Source: Herbaspirillum sp. alder98 (GTDB taxonomy: Bacteria > Pseudomonadota > Gammaproteobacteria > Burkholderiales > Burkholderiaceae_D). Taken from it: a stretch of DNA of 64,000 nucleotides. The position numbers and the translations under genes were made by a program. The stretch is from contig NZ_JAIUCY010000006.1 in the NCBI RefSeq assembly GCF_020179755.1, forward strand, positions 62,001 through 126,000, written 5' to 3'. The notes under the pieces are model-generated. The model did no database searches. It saw only the letters and a list, made by a program, of their open reading frames with translations, and had not been told where the DNA came from. Below are positions 46,767-55,115 of the stretch, one piece after another (the first letter of the stretch is position 1; each line of letters opens with the position of its first letter).

Positions 46767-47180
46767 ATGAATATCGGCGAAGCGGCAAGCGCCTCGGGCG
46801 TGACCGCCAAGATGATCCGGCATTACGAAGAAACCGGTTTGATCCCCAGGGTCGGGCGCAGCGACAGCGGCTACCGCGTCTATGGCGAGCGCGACGTGCA
46901 CCTGCTGCGTTTCATCCGGCAGGCGCGGCAACTGGGGTTTTCGATGAAGCAGATCGGCGACCTGATCGGCCTCTGGCTGGACCAGTCGCGCCCCAGTCGC
47001 AAGGTCAAGGACCTGGCGCAGGCGCATATTGCCGAACTCGATCGCCGTATCGACGAATTGCAGGCCATGAAATCGACGCTGGTGCAGCTGGCGCGCGAGT
47101 GCCACGGCGACCACCGCCCGGACTGCCCGATCCTCGATGCCCTCGGCGCGGCCGACGCCTGTTGTGCGACTAACGATTAA
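46767..47180 (+). CDS. cueR: CueR, MerR-family copper-responsive activator
   Basis: 137 residues from ATG 46767. The MerR HTH is MNIGEAASASGVTAKMIRHYEE, followed by LLRFIRQARQLGFSMKQI. The metal loop has Cys-x7-Cys in ARECHGDHRPDCPILDAL, matching the two Cys of CueR, and the C-terminus adds ACC. It untwists 19-bp-spacer promoters when Cu(I) binds; two such promoters lie between copZ and copA. It is cotranscribed with copA, giving positive feedback. Confidence 0.94.
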   Translation: MNIGEAASASGVTAKMIRHYEETGLIPRVGRSDSGYRVYGERDVHLLRFIRQARQLGFSMKQIGDLIGLWLDQSRPSRKVKDLAQAHIAELDRRIDELQAMKSTLVQLARECHGDHRPDCPILDALGAADACCATND

Positions 47181-47291
47181 ATTTGTCAGGGCTTGGCCGA
47201 ATGACATTGTGTTAATCGCGGCTGGCTGTAATGATCAAGCGTAGCCGGACATTTTCCCGCACGCAGCGCACTCACTGAAGGCCAAGACCTC

Positions 47292-48188
47292 ATGCCACAG
47301 AGCAACCACCTGAGCTTCATCGACACCGACCGCCTGCGCATCGCCTTCGAAGAAAGCGGTCCGGTGGACGCACCGGCGGTGATCCTGCTGCACGGCTGGC
47401 CGGACGACGTGCGCACCTGGGACAACTTTCTCAAGCCCCTGCGCATGGCCGGCTATCGCGTGATCCGGCCTTTCCTGCGCGGCTACGGGCCGACCCGTTT
47501 TCTCTCGGACGACACCCCCCGCAGCGGCCAGCTCAGTGCATTGGCCAGCGACCTGATGGCATTTACCGATGCCCTCGGCCTGCAGCGCTGCGCATTGATC
47601 GGTCACGACTGGGGCGCCCGCGCCGCCTACATCATGGCTTCGCAGATGCCTGCCCGCGTGAGCCACTGCATCGCGCTGTCGGTGGGATGGGGCACCAACG
47701 GCGCCGACCAGACCCTGAGCCTGCCGCAGTCCCGCAATTACTGGTACCACTGGTACCTGGCCACGCCCCGGGGCGCCGATGACCTGACCCGCGAGCGCCG
47801 CGCCTTCGCCCGCTTCATGTGGAATACCTGGTCGCCTGCCTGGGAGTTTTCGGACAGCGAGTTCAGCAACACCGCCGCCTCCTTCGACAATCCCGACTGG
47901 GTCGACATCTGCCTGCACTCCTACCGGCACCGCTGGGGTTTTGTCGAAGGCGACCCGGCCTATGCCGAACTGGAAGCCAGGCTGGCCACTACCCCGCGCA
48001 TCATGGTGCCGACCCTGGTGCTGCACGGCGGCGACGATGGCGCCAATGCACCGAGCACGTCCGAAGGGCGCGAGAAACTGTTCGGGGACGCCTATCGGCG
48101 CGTATTGATATCAGGCGCCGGGCATTTTCCGCAGCGGGAGAAATCGGACGAAGTGATCGCCGAAGTGATGGGCTGGCTGGGGCATTGA
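47292..48188 (+). CDS. Alpha/beta hydrolase of the epoxide-hydrolase/dehalogenase group
   Basis: 298 residues. The oxyanion motif is LLHGWPDDVRTW, and the nucleophile elbow is IGHDWGARAA, with Asp as nucleophile, typical of epoxide hydrolases and haloalkane dehalogenases. A late Asp is in LHGGDDGANAP, and the catalytic His is in GAGHFPQREKSD. Cytosolic, no signal. The substrate is unknown. It lies between the copper and cadmium genes but has no obvious metal role. A REP-like pair follows in the convergent gap with cadR. Confidence 0.88.
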   Translation: MPQSNHLSFIDTDRLRIAFEESGPVDAPAVILLHGWPDDVRTWDNFLKPLRMAGYRVIRPFLRGYGPTRFLSDDTPRSGQLSALASDLMAFTDALGLQRCALIGHDWGARAAYIMASQMPARVSHCIALSVGWGTNGADQTLSLPQSRNYWYHWYLATPRGADDLTRERRAFARFMWNTWSPAWEFSDSEFSNTAASFDNPDWVDICLHSYRHRWGFVEGDPAYAELEARLATTPRIMVPTLVLHGGDDGANAPSTSEGREKLFGDAYRRVLISGAGHFPQREKSDEVIAEVMGWLGH

Positions 48189-48226
48189 ATACGCGATGAA
48201 GGATATCCGACGAAAGATAAACGATC

Positions 48227-48315
48227 AAAGACGCTGGGTCCTGACTTTCGTCAGGACGACGGGGTTGGGTTGTAACGCATTCGTCGTGCCGACGAACGCC
48301 GGTACCCAGCGACTT
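48227..48315. repeat. REP-like element, paired inverted copies
   Basis: The first half is AAAGACGCTGGGTCCTGAC, TTTC, GTCAGGACGACGG (48227-48262). The second, diverged half is CGTCGTGCCGACGAA...GGTACCCAGCGACTT (48282-48315). It is located between convergent genes. Confidence 0.8.
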
Positions 48316-48349
48316 GATTTTCAGCACCGGCTCGCCCCCCTTCGTGATG

Positions 48350-48802
48350 TCAGTGACACCCGCCGCCATGCGAGCCAAGATTGGCCGGCTTGGCTTCATC
48401 AGGCAGATTGGCCAGCCCCTGCAGGATGCCGCAGTCACGCGCCGGTTGCTCGCTGGCGCATTGCGCGCGCAGCACCTGCAATTGCTCCTGCAGCCCCTTG
48501 AGTTGCTCGATGCGCTGGGCCACATGGCCGATGTGCTTGTCGAGCAGGGCATTGACCTCGCCACAGTTCTCTTCCGGCGCATCGCGCAAACGCAATAGTT
48601 CACGCACCTCATCCAGGGTCATGTCGAGCGAGCGGCAATGGCGGATGAACTGCAAGCGCTCCACATGGCGCTCGCCGTAGAGCCGATAGTTGGCCTCGGA
48701 ACGGGTCGGGGCCGGCAACAACGCCTCCTTCTCGTAATAACGAATGGTTTCCACCGGACAATCGGCACGACTTGCCAGTTCGCCAATCTTCAATGTGTCC
48801 AT
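48350..48802 (-). CDS. cadR: CadR/PbrR-type MerR-family metal regulator
   Basis: 150 residues from the ATG at 48802. The HTH is KIGELASRADCPVETIRYYE. Metal-ligand Cys residues are in EENCGEVNALLD, LRAQCASEQPARDCGIL, and a terminal HGGGCH tail typical of CadR, which binds extra Cd(II). It regulates the divergent cadA promoter at 48809-48841. Pb(II) or Zn(II) response is possible as well. The 74-base divergent gap is the typical cadR-cadA layout. Confidence 0.92.
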   Translation of the reverse strand: MDTLKIGELASRADCPVETIRYYEKEALLPAPTRSEANYRLYGERHVERLQFIRHCRSLDMTLDEVRELLRLRDAPEENCGEVNALLDKHIGHVAQRIEQLKGLQEQLQVLRAQCASEQPARDCGILQGLANLPDEAKPANLGSHGGGCH

Positions 48803-48808
48803 GATCGC

Positions 48809-48841
48809 TTGACCTTGTAGCTGCTTCAGGGTTTTTAATAT
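48809..48841 (+). promoter_or_regulatory. CadR-type promoter of cadA
   Basis: TTGACC (48809-48814), 20-21-bp spacer with dyad CCTTGTAG-CTG-CTTCAGGG, then TTAATA/TAATAT (48835-48841). The ATG of cadA is about 36 bases on. The elongated spacer is the MerR-family hallmark. Confidence 0.82.
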
Positions 48842-48876
48842 AGTCCAGACCCGATTCGGTTGCAAAGGAAAACACC

Positions 48877-51165
48877 ATGAGCCAGCACCAGCATGACCAT
48901 TCGCATGGCCACGACCACGCGCACGATCATGATCACACGCACCAGCATGCGCATGCGCACAGCTGCTGCGGTAGCCACGCCGAACCGGCGATGCCGCAGG
49001 CGCGTGCCCTCGCGGGCGCCAATGAACGCGCCGTGTTCTTCATCCAGAAGATGGATTGCCCCACCGAAGAAAGGCTGATCCGCGAACGGCTGGTCAACAT
49101 GGAAGGCGTGGGCGCGCTCGAATTCAACCTGATCCAGCGCGAGCTCACGGTGCGCCACCAGTTGCCCTCGATCGCGCCATTGGTCGCCACCCTCACCGCA
49201 CTGGACATGCTGCCGGCGGTCAAGTCGGATTCGCTCGACGCCAGCGCTGGCAGCGACCAGGTGGCCGACTACAGTATCCCGGCGCGGCGCTGGCTGATGC
49301 TGGGTGCGGCCGGCGTGGCAGCGCTGGCGGCTGAAGTGCTGGCCTGGACCAGTGGCGATGAATCTTCCATCGCCGTCATTGGGCTGGCGCTGCTGGCCAT
49401 CGGCCTGGGCGGGCTGGGCACGCTCAAGAAGGGCTGGATCGCGCTGCGCAATTTCTCCCTGAACATGAACTTCCTGATGTCGCTGGCGGTGATCGGCGCG
49501 GCGCTGATCGGCCAATGGCCGGAGGCGGCGGTGGTCATCGTCCTGTTCACGCTGGCCGAGATGATCGAGGCGCTGTCGCTGGATCGCGCCCGCAACGCCA
49601 TCGCCGGGCTGATGGCCATGGCGCCGGAGACGGCCAACGTCCAGCAGGCCGATGGCAGCTGGCAGAACGTGGCGGCCAAGTCCATCCACGTCGGCGCGCG
49701 CGTGCGGGTGGCGCCCGGCGAACGGCTGGCCGCCGATGGCGTCGTGGTCACCGGCACCACCAGCATCAACCAGGCCCCGATCACCGGCGAAAGCATCGCC
49801 GTGGTCAAGGCGCCGGGCGACCCGGTATTTGCCGGTACCATCAACGAGCACGGCGCCATCGAGCTCGAGGTGACCGCGGCGCAAGCCGACTCGACCCTCT
49901 CGCGCATCGTCGCCAGCGTGCAGCAGGCGCAGGGCCAGCGCGCCCCGACCCAGCGCTTCGTGGACCGCTTTGCGCAGTACTACATTCCCGCAGTGGTGGC
50001 ATTGGCGCTGGCGGTAGCGGTACTGCCGCCGCTGCTCACCGCCACGCCCTTCTTCCCCTGGATCTACAAGGCGCTGGTATTGCTGGTGATCGCCTGCCCC
50101 TGCGCGCTGGTGATCTCGACCCCGGTCACCATCGTCAGCGGCCTGGCGGCGGCGGCCCGCAACGGCATCCTGATCAAGGGCGGCGTGTATCTCGAACAGG
50201 GACGCAAGCTGCGCGCGCTGGCGCTGGACAAGACCGGCACCCTGACCCAGGGCCGCCCGGCGGTGACCGATATCGTGACGCTCGACCCCGGCGCCGAGCG
50301 CCAGGCCCTGATGCAACTGGCGGTATCGCTGGCGGCACGTTCGGACCATCCGGTCTCGCGCGCCATCGCCGCCGCCGACGCCGGCGACACCTCGGCACGC
50401 AGCGATGTCGACGCATTCGAAGCGCTGCCCGGACGCGGCGTGAAGGGCCGCATCGATGGCCAGTCCTGGCACCTGGGCAACCATCGCCTGGTGCACGAAC
50501 TGGGCCATTGCAGCCCCGCGCTGGAGGCGCAACTCCAGGCCCTGGAGCAGCTTGGCAAGAGCACCACCATCCTGTGCCGCGACGCCCGCCCCGAACTGAT
50601 CATCGCCGTCGCCGACACGGTGCGACCGGCCAGCCGCGAAGCGGTCGCCGAACTGCGGCGCCTGGGCGTGCACGTGGTCATGTTGAGCGGTGACAACCAG
50701 CATACCGCCAGCGCCATCGGCGCCGAGACCGGCATCGACGACGTGCGCGGCGACCAGTTGCCAGCCGACAAGGAGCAAGCGGTACAGCAACTGGCCGCCG
50801 AGCATGGCGCCGTCGGCATGGTGGGCGATGGCATCAACGACGCCCCGGCGCTGGCGCGCGCGCAGATCGGTTTTGCCATGGGCGCGGCCGGCACCGATAC
50901 CGCGCTGGAAACCGCCGACGTGGCGCTGATGGATGACGACCTGCGCAAGATCGGCGATTTCCTGCGGCTCTCGCGCAAGACCCATGCGGTGCTGGTGCAG
51001 AACATCGCCATCGCGCTCGGCATCAAGGCGGTGTTCATGGCGCTGGCGCTGGCCGGCATGAGTTCGCTGTGGATGGCGGTGTTCGCCGACATGGGCGCCA
51101 GCCTGATCGTGGTCTTCAACGGCCTGCGACTGGTGCGCGGCGTGCCACGGCCGGCGCCGGCCTGA
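48877..51165 (+). CDS. cadA: Cd/Zn/Pb-exporting P1B-type ATPase (CadA/ZntA)
   Basis: 762 residues; AAGGA precedes the ATG. The N-terminus is strikingly His/Asp-rich (HDHSHGHDHAHDHDHTH) and ends HSCCGSH, a metal buffer. The HMA domain has FIQKMDCPTEERLI, the Zn/Cd/Pb-type MDCPTEE. The core has [30 protein letters not shown] and [12 protein letters not shown]. It exports divalent soft metals to the periplasm. Six or more membrane spans are present. It is regulated from the CadR-type promoter. Confidence 0.95.
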   Translation: MSQHQHDHSHGHDHAHDHDHTHQHAHAHSCCGSHAEPAMPQARALAGANERAVFFIQKMDCPTEERLIRERLVNMEGVGALEFNLIQRELTVRHQLPSIAPLVATLTALDMLPAVKSDSLDASAGSDQVADYSIPARRWLMLGAAGVAALAAEVLAWTSGDESSIAVIGLALLAIGLGGLGTLKKGWIALRNFSLNMNFLMSLAVIGAALIGQWPEAAVVIVLFTLAEMIEALSLDRARNAIAGLMAMAPETANVQQADGSWQNVAAKSIHVGARVRVAPGERLAADGVVVTGTTSINQAPITGESIAVVKAPGDPVFAGTINEHGAIELEVTAAQADSTLSRIVASVQQAQGQRAPTQRFVDRFAQYYIPAVVALALAVAVLPPLLTATPFFPWIYKALVLLVIACPCALVISTPVTIVSGLAAAARNGILIKGGVYLEQGRKLRALALDKTGTLTQGRPAVTDIVTLDPGAERQALMQLAVSLAARSDHPVSRAIAAADAGDTSARSDVDAFEALPGRGVKGRIDGQSWHLGNHRLVHELGHCSPALEAQLQALEQLGKSTTILCRDARPELIIAVADTVRPASREAVAELRRLGVHVVMLSGDNQHTASAIGAETGIDDVRGDQLPADKEQAVQQLAAEHGAVGMVGDGINDAPALARAQIGFAMGAAGTDTALETADVALMDDDLRKIGDFLRLSRKTHAVLVQNIAIALGIKAVFMALALAGMSSLWMAVFADMGASLIVVFNGLRLVRGVPRPAPA

Positions 51166-51181
51166 TGCTATACTGCCGGCC

Positions 51182-51586
51182 ATGATCCTGCGTGCAAAAA
51201 TCCTGTTGCTGTGGCTGCTGGCGCTGGCGATCCCGGTCCAGGGTTTCGCCGCGGTGCTGCAGACCGGCTGCGCGCCGGTGGCACCGGTGGCACACATCGC
51301 AGACCCGGCGCCGGGCGCCCATGACATGCATGCCATGCACCAGATGAACCATGACATGGACATGGTCATGGCCGCTGGCGATCACGAACCATCGCAGCAC
51401 CTGTCGCACAAGGCCGGTTCTTCCTGCAGCTCCTGCGCCACCTGCAGCGTCGGCGCCGTATTGCCACTGGCGCTGGCGACACCGACCGCCCCCTCGCTTC
51501 CTTCGCCGCGCTACCTGATGCAGCCCAACGCCGGCTTCGTCGGCTTTACGCCCGAAAACCCCGACCGTCCTCCTGCCCGCGCCTGA
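51182..51586 (+). CDS. Exported Met/His/Cys-rich putative metal-binding protein
   Basis: 134 residues. The signal is RAKILLLWLLALAIPVQGFA, cleaved after about residue 24. The middle has a Met/His cluster (HDMHAMHQMNHDMDMVM) and a Cys cluster (SCSSCATCS), suited to Cu(I) or other soft metals. It resembles DUF2946-type short proteins in heavy-metal operons, but I would not assert the family. It starts 16 bases after cadA and leads into the TolC-family, oxidase and CusF-like genes, so it probably helps periplasmic metal handling. Confidence 0.75.
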   Translation: MILRAKILLLWLLALAIPVQGFAAVLQTGCAPVAPVAHIADPAPGAHDMHAMHQMNHDMDMVMAAGDHEPSQHLSHKAGSSCSSCATCSVGAVLPLALATPTAPSLPSPRYLMQPNAGFVGFTPENPDRPPARA

Positions 51587-51656
51587 TCGCTGATCGTATT
51601 GCCTCGTGCGGCCTGCGCCGCCACGAACCACGACCATCCATCATGACGAGGATCCT

Positions 51657-53036
51657 ATGCCTTCCCTTGTGTCACGCCCTCCATGGGCTGTCGCGCTATG
51701 CGCCGGCGCATTGCTGTCGGGCTGCGCGCAGCTGCCGGCCGACGGCGGCATCGGCCCGCTGCAGGAAATAGCCAGCCAGCGACTCGGCCAGCACACCACC
51801 TGGAACCGCAGCGCCGACGACGACCGGCGCAGCCGCGACCAGATCGCCGCCCTGCTCGACGACGGCCACGCCGGACGCCGCCTGTCCAGCGCCGACGACG
51901 CGGTGCAGATCGCGCTATTGAACAACCCCGAGCTGCAAGCCGGCTTCGCCGCCCTGGGCATGGCGCAAGCCGACCTGGTGCAAGCGTCGCGACTGCCCAA
52001 CCCGGGCTTTTCGTTTGCCCGCAGCCATACCGGCGACGATATCAAGATCGAACGCGGCATCTCGCTGGCGCTGATGAAGCTGTTGAGCATGCCGGTCACC
52101 ACCCGCATCGCCGAACGGGGGCTGGAGCAGACCCGCCTGCTGGCGGCCGAAAGACTATTGAAAGTTGCGGCGCAAACGCGCCAGGCCTATTACCGCGCGC
52201 TGTCATCGCAGCAGATGCTGGCCTATCAGGAACAAGTCCTGCAGGCCGCGCAAGCCGCTCACACGCTGGCCGCGCGCATGGCCGAGCGCGGCAACAGCAG
52301 CCGCCTCGACGCCGCCCGCGAACAACTGTTCTACGCCGAGACCCAGACCCGCCTGGCACGCGCCAGGCGTGAAGCCACGCAAGAGCGCGAAGCGCTGGCC
52401 AGGTTGCTGGGCCTGCCGCCTGACTTCGACCTGCCGGCGCGCTTGCCGGCGTTGCCGGACCAACTGGCACCCATGGTCGATATCGAACGCCAGGCGATGG
52501 CGCAGCGGCTGGATGTGCAGGCCGCCCGCAGCGAACTGGCCGGGCTGCAGGATTCATTGGGCCTGACCCGCGCCACCCGGCTGGTGAACGTGCTCGACCT
52601 GGGCTACCAACGCACCACCGAATCGGGCCGTGCGCCCGAGATCGGCTACCAGGTCAGCATCGAGATTCCCCTGTTCGACTGGGGCCAGGCGCGCGTGGCC
52701 AAGGCCGAAGCGATCTACCTGCAAGGCGCGCAACGGCTGGCCGCCACCGCCCTCGATGCGCGTGCCCAGGCCCGGCTGGCCTGGCGCGAACGGGATGACG
52801 CCTTTGCGCTGGCGCGCCGTTACCAGCAGCAGATCCTGCCCCTGCGACGGCGCGTCGCCGACGAGAACCTGCTGCGCTACAACGGCATGTTGATCAGCGT
52901 ATTCGAGCTGCTGGCCGATGCCCGCGAACAAGCCACCACCGTGATCGCCGCCATCGAAGCCGAGCGCGATTTCTGGATCGCCGACGCCGGCCTGCAACTG
53001 GCGCTGGGCGGACCACCACAAGGAACCCGACCATGA
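51657..53036 (+). CDS. TolC-family outer-membrane lipoprotein
   Basis: 459 residues from ATG 51657, with GAGGA upstream. The lipobox is ALLSGC (Cys 23). Two OEP repeats are seen: ALLNNPELQAGFAALGMAQA and QRLDVQAARSELAGLQDSL, with long Ala/Arg/Glu helices. It resembles CusC/CzcC-type channels, but no RND pump or membrane-fusion gene is present in the window. It precedes the multicopper oxidase gene with a 4-base overlap, so it may replace the CopB outer-membrane role in a CopAB-like system (inference). Confidence 0.88.
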   Translation: MPSLVSRPPWAVALCAGALLSGCAQLPADGGIGPLQEIASQRLGQHTTWNRSADDDRRSRDQIAALLDDGHAGRRLSSADDAVQIALLNNPELQAGFAALGMAQADLVQASRLPNPGFSFARSHTGDDIKIERGISLALMKLLSMPVTTRIAERGLEQTRLLAAERLLKVAAQTRQAYYRALSSQQMLAYQEQVLQAAQAAHTLAARMAERGNSSRLDAAREQLFYAETQTRLARARREATQEREALARLLGLPPDFDLPARLPALPDQLAPMVDIERQAMAQRLDVQAARSELAGLQDSLGLTRATRLVNVLDLGYQRTTESGRAPEIGYQVSIEIPLFDWGQARVAKAEAIYLQGAQRLAATALDARAQARLAWRERDDAFALARRYQQQILPLRRRVADENLLRYNGMLISVFELLADAREQATTVIAAIEAERDFWIADAGLQLALGGPPQGTRP

Positions 53037-54373
53037 CCACCCCGATGACCCGTCGCGCCTTCCTGCAAGGCTCGGCCCTGGCCGTCAGCAGCGCTGCCGT
53101 CACCCGCGTGGGCGCGGCCAGCCTGCCCGAGGCCGCACAACAGCAAAGCCCGCTGACCCAGCCGCCGCTGGCGCCACCCAATGGCCGCCCCTATCAACCG
53201 GTGGTCACGCTCAATGGCTGGACCCTGCCCTGGCGCATGAAGGATGGCGTCAAGGAATTCCACCTGGTGGCTGAACCGGTGGTGCGCGAAATCGCCCCCG
53301 GCATGAAGGCCCACCTGTGGGGCTACAACGGCCAGAGCCCCGGCCCCACCATCGAAGTGGTGGAAGGCGACCGGGTGCGCATCTTCGTCACCAACCGCCT
53401 GCCCGAGGCGACCTCGGTGCACTGGCATGGCCAGCGCCTGCCCAATGGCATGGACGGCGTGGCCGGCCTGACGCAACCCGCGATCCCGCCCGGCAAGACC
53501 TATGTCTACGAATTCACGGCGCGCCGCGCCGGCACCTTCATGTATCACCCGCACGCCGACGAGATGGTGCAGATGGCCATGGGCATGATGGGTTTCTGGG
53601 TGACGCATCCGAAGAACCCGGACTTCATGCGAGTCGACCGCGATTTCGTGTTCCTGCTCAATGCCTACGACATCGCCCCGGGCGCGGCCACGCCCAAGGT
53701 CAACACCATGCTCGACTTCAACCTGTGGACCTGGAACAGCCGCGCCTTCCCCGGCATCGACCCGCTGGTGGTGCGGCATAACGACCGGGTCCGCATCCGG
53801 GTCGGCAACCTCACCATGACCAATCACCCGATCCACCTGCACGGCCACGAATTTGCCGTCACCGGCACCGACGGCGGCTGGGTGCCGCCGGCGGCGCGCT
53901 GGCCCGAGGTCAGCACCGACATCGCGGTGGGCCAGATGCGCGCCATCGAGTTCGACGCCACCGAAGAAGGCGACTGGGCGCTGCATTGCCACAAGGCGCA
54001 TCACACCATGAACGCCATGGGGCATGACGTGCCGACCATGATCGGCGTGGACCAGTCGGGCGTGGCCGAGAAGATCGCGAAGCTGATTCCCGACTACATG
54101 GTGATGGGCGACAAGGGCGGCGCCATGGGCGACATGGAAATGCCGCTGCCCGATAACACCCTGCCGATGATGAGCGGGCGCGGCCCCTACGGTCCGATCG
54201 AGATGGGCGGCATGTTCAGCACCGTCAAGGTCCGGCGCGGCCTGGCGCGCGACGACTATCGCGACCCCGGCTGGTATCGCCCGCCGACCGGCAGCGTGGC
54301 CTACGAATGGAAAGGCACGCCGCCTGCGGCCCCGCAGGCGCCAGCCGACGGCCACCATCACCAGCATCGCTGA
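53033..54373 (+). CDS. Periplasmic multicopper oxidase
   Basis: 446 residues. Tat signal TRRAFLQGSALAVSSAA. Copper ligands are all visible: HWHG (SVHWHGQRLPNG), HPH (YHPHADEM), HxxHLHGH (HPIHLHGHEF) and HCHKAHHTMN. The third domain holds the type 1 and trinuclear residues in normal order. A Met-rich segment (GGAMGDMEMPLP, MPLPDNTLPMMSG) is as in CopA/CueO-like Cu(I) oxidases, and the C-terminus is HHHQHR. It would oxidise Cu(I) to the less toxic Cu(II). It overlaps the TolC-family gene by 4 bases and is 35 bases before the CusF-like gene. Confidence 0.93.
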   Translation: MTTPMTRRAFLQGSALAVSSAAVTRVGAASLPEAAQQQSPLTQPPLAPPNGRPYQPVVTLNGWTLPWRMKDGVKEFHLVAEPVVREIAPGMKAHLWGYNGQSPGPTIEVVEGDRVRIFVTNRLPEATSVHWHGQRLPNGMDGVAGLTQPAIPPGKTYVYEFTARRAGTFMYHPHADEMVQMAMGMMGFWVTHPKNPDFMRVDRDFVFLLNAYDIAPGAATPKVNTMLDFNLWTWNSRAFPGIDPLVVRHNDRVRIRVGNLTMTNHPIHLHGHEFAVTGTDGGWVPPAARWPEVSTDIAVGQMRAIEFDATEEGDWALHCHKAHHTMNAMGHDVPTMIGVDQSGVAEKIAKLIPDYMVMGDKGGAMGDMEMPLPDNTLPMMSGRGPYGPIEMGGMFSTVKVRRGLARDDYRDPGWYRPPTGSVAYEWKGTPPAAPQAPADGHHHQHR

Positions 54374-54408
54374 TTCACTGAAACTAATACTAGATAAAGG
54401 AAACAAAA

Positions 54409-54720
54409 ATGAAGACTAACTTTTTACGCGCCCTGTCGGCGCTGGCCCTGACCCTGTGCACGCTGCCGGCGCTGGCCCAAGACGATCCGGCGCCGCAGGT
54501 GGCCGGCGAAATCCGCCGGGTCGACGCCGATGCCGGCAAGCTGACCATTCGCCACCAGCAGATTCCCAACCTCGACATGCCCCCCATGACGATGGTCTTC
54601 AAGGCGGCGCCAGCCCTGCTGCGACAAGTCCACGAAGGCCAGAAGGTGAGATTTACCGCCGCCCGCGTGGACGGCGCGCTCACCGTCACCTCGCTGGCAG
54701 ACCAGGCCGACGCCCCTTAA
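54409..54720 (+). CDS. CusF-like periplasmic copper chaperone
   Basis: 103 residues. The signal ends LPALAQD. The CusF OB-fold segment is VAGEIRRVDADAGKLTIRHQ followed by PNLDMPPMTMVFKA. The His and the MTM Met pair of CusF are kept, while CusF Trp44 is replaced by the DMPPM Met. It binds Cu(I)/Ag(I) and hands it to a partner. It is last in the metal operon, and no RND pump is present, so the partner may be the oxidase or a distant pump. AAAGGA lies upstream of the ATG. Confidence 0.9.
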   Translation: MKTNFLRALSALALTLCTLPALAQDDPAPQVAGEIRRVDADAGKLTIRHQQIPNLDMPPMTMVFKAAPALLRQVHEGQKVRFTAARVDGALTVTSLADQADAP

Positions 54721-54825
54721 CCCGGGGAAGGCATTGCCGAGGGGTAAATTTTCTGGCCTGCGCCATGTTCCGGCATGCGCGCAGGCGTTATCATCTGTCG
54801 CTTGATTCCAATAAAAGCGACAGCA

Positions 54826-55097
54826 TAGAACTCATTTCATCAATAGACGTGAGTGCGAGCGAGTCCCTTTTGGGATGAAGTGCAAGGCACGAACTTGGAC
54901 CAAGACTGGCCGTCTTGGTCCAAGTTCGCAACACAGCAATTCGCCCAAAAGGGCCGCTCCCTTCGGGTTCCTCCCAGAAAGGGTGCTGGCCGCGTTGCGC
55001 TTCTTGCGTGTGGCACCGCCACACGACGCGTCGCACGCCTTGCCAGCGCCCTTTCTGGGAGGAACGCATCTCGCGTCTATTGATGAAATGAGTTCTA
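54826..55097. repeat. 272-bp nested inverted-repeat element
   Basis: Ends are perfect 24-bp inverted repeats (54826-54849 and 55074-55097; the left end reads TAGAACTCATTTCATCAATA). Inside is a perfect 17-bp hairpin (arms 54890-54906 and 54912-54928). There is a larger stem with 20 of 21 matches (54970-54990 and 55042-55062), and paired palindromes CCCTTTTGGG and CCCAAAAGGG. Small frames within it look like palindrome artefacts. There is no clear target-site duplication, no transposase and no A/T-run terminator signature. It could be a MITE-like element or structured RNA. Confidence 0.8.
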
Positions 55098-55115
55098 GAA
55101 ACTCAGGAGATCAGC

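Noticed and set aside
44930-46810. Minus-strand frame (626 codons) opposite copA
   Set aside because: Antisense shadow of copA; no start site signals or family features.
48835-51369. Long minus-strand frame (844 codons) opposite cadA
   Set aside because: It mirrors the P-type ATPase codons and has no motifs. cadA has all P1B motifs, a ribosome site and a promoter.
54791-55069. 92-codon minus-strand frame inside the nested inverted-repeat element
   Set aside because: Most of it reads through hairpin arms, it has no ribosome site, and its composition follows the palindromes.
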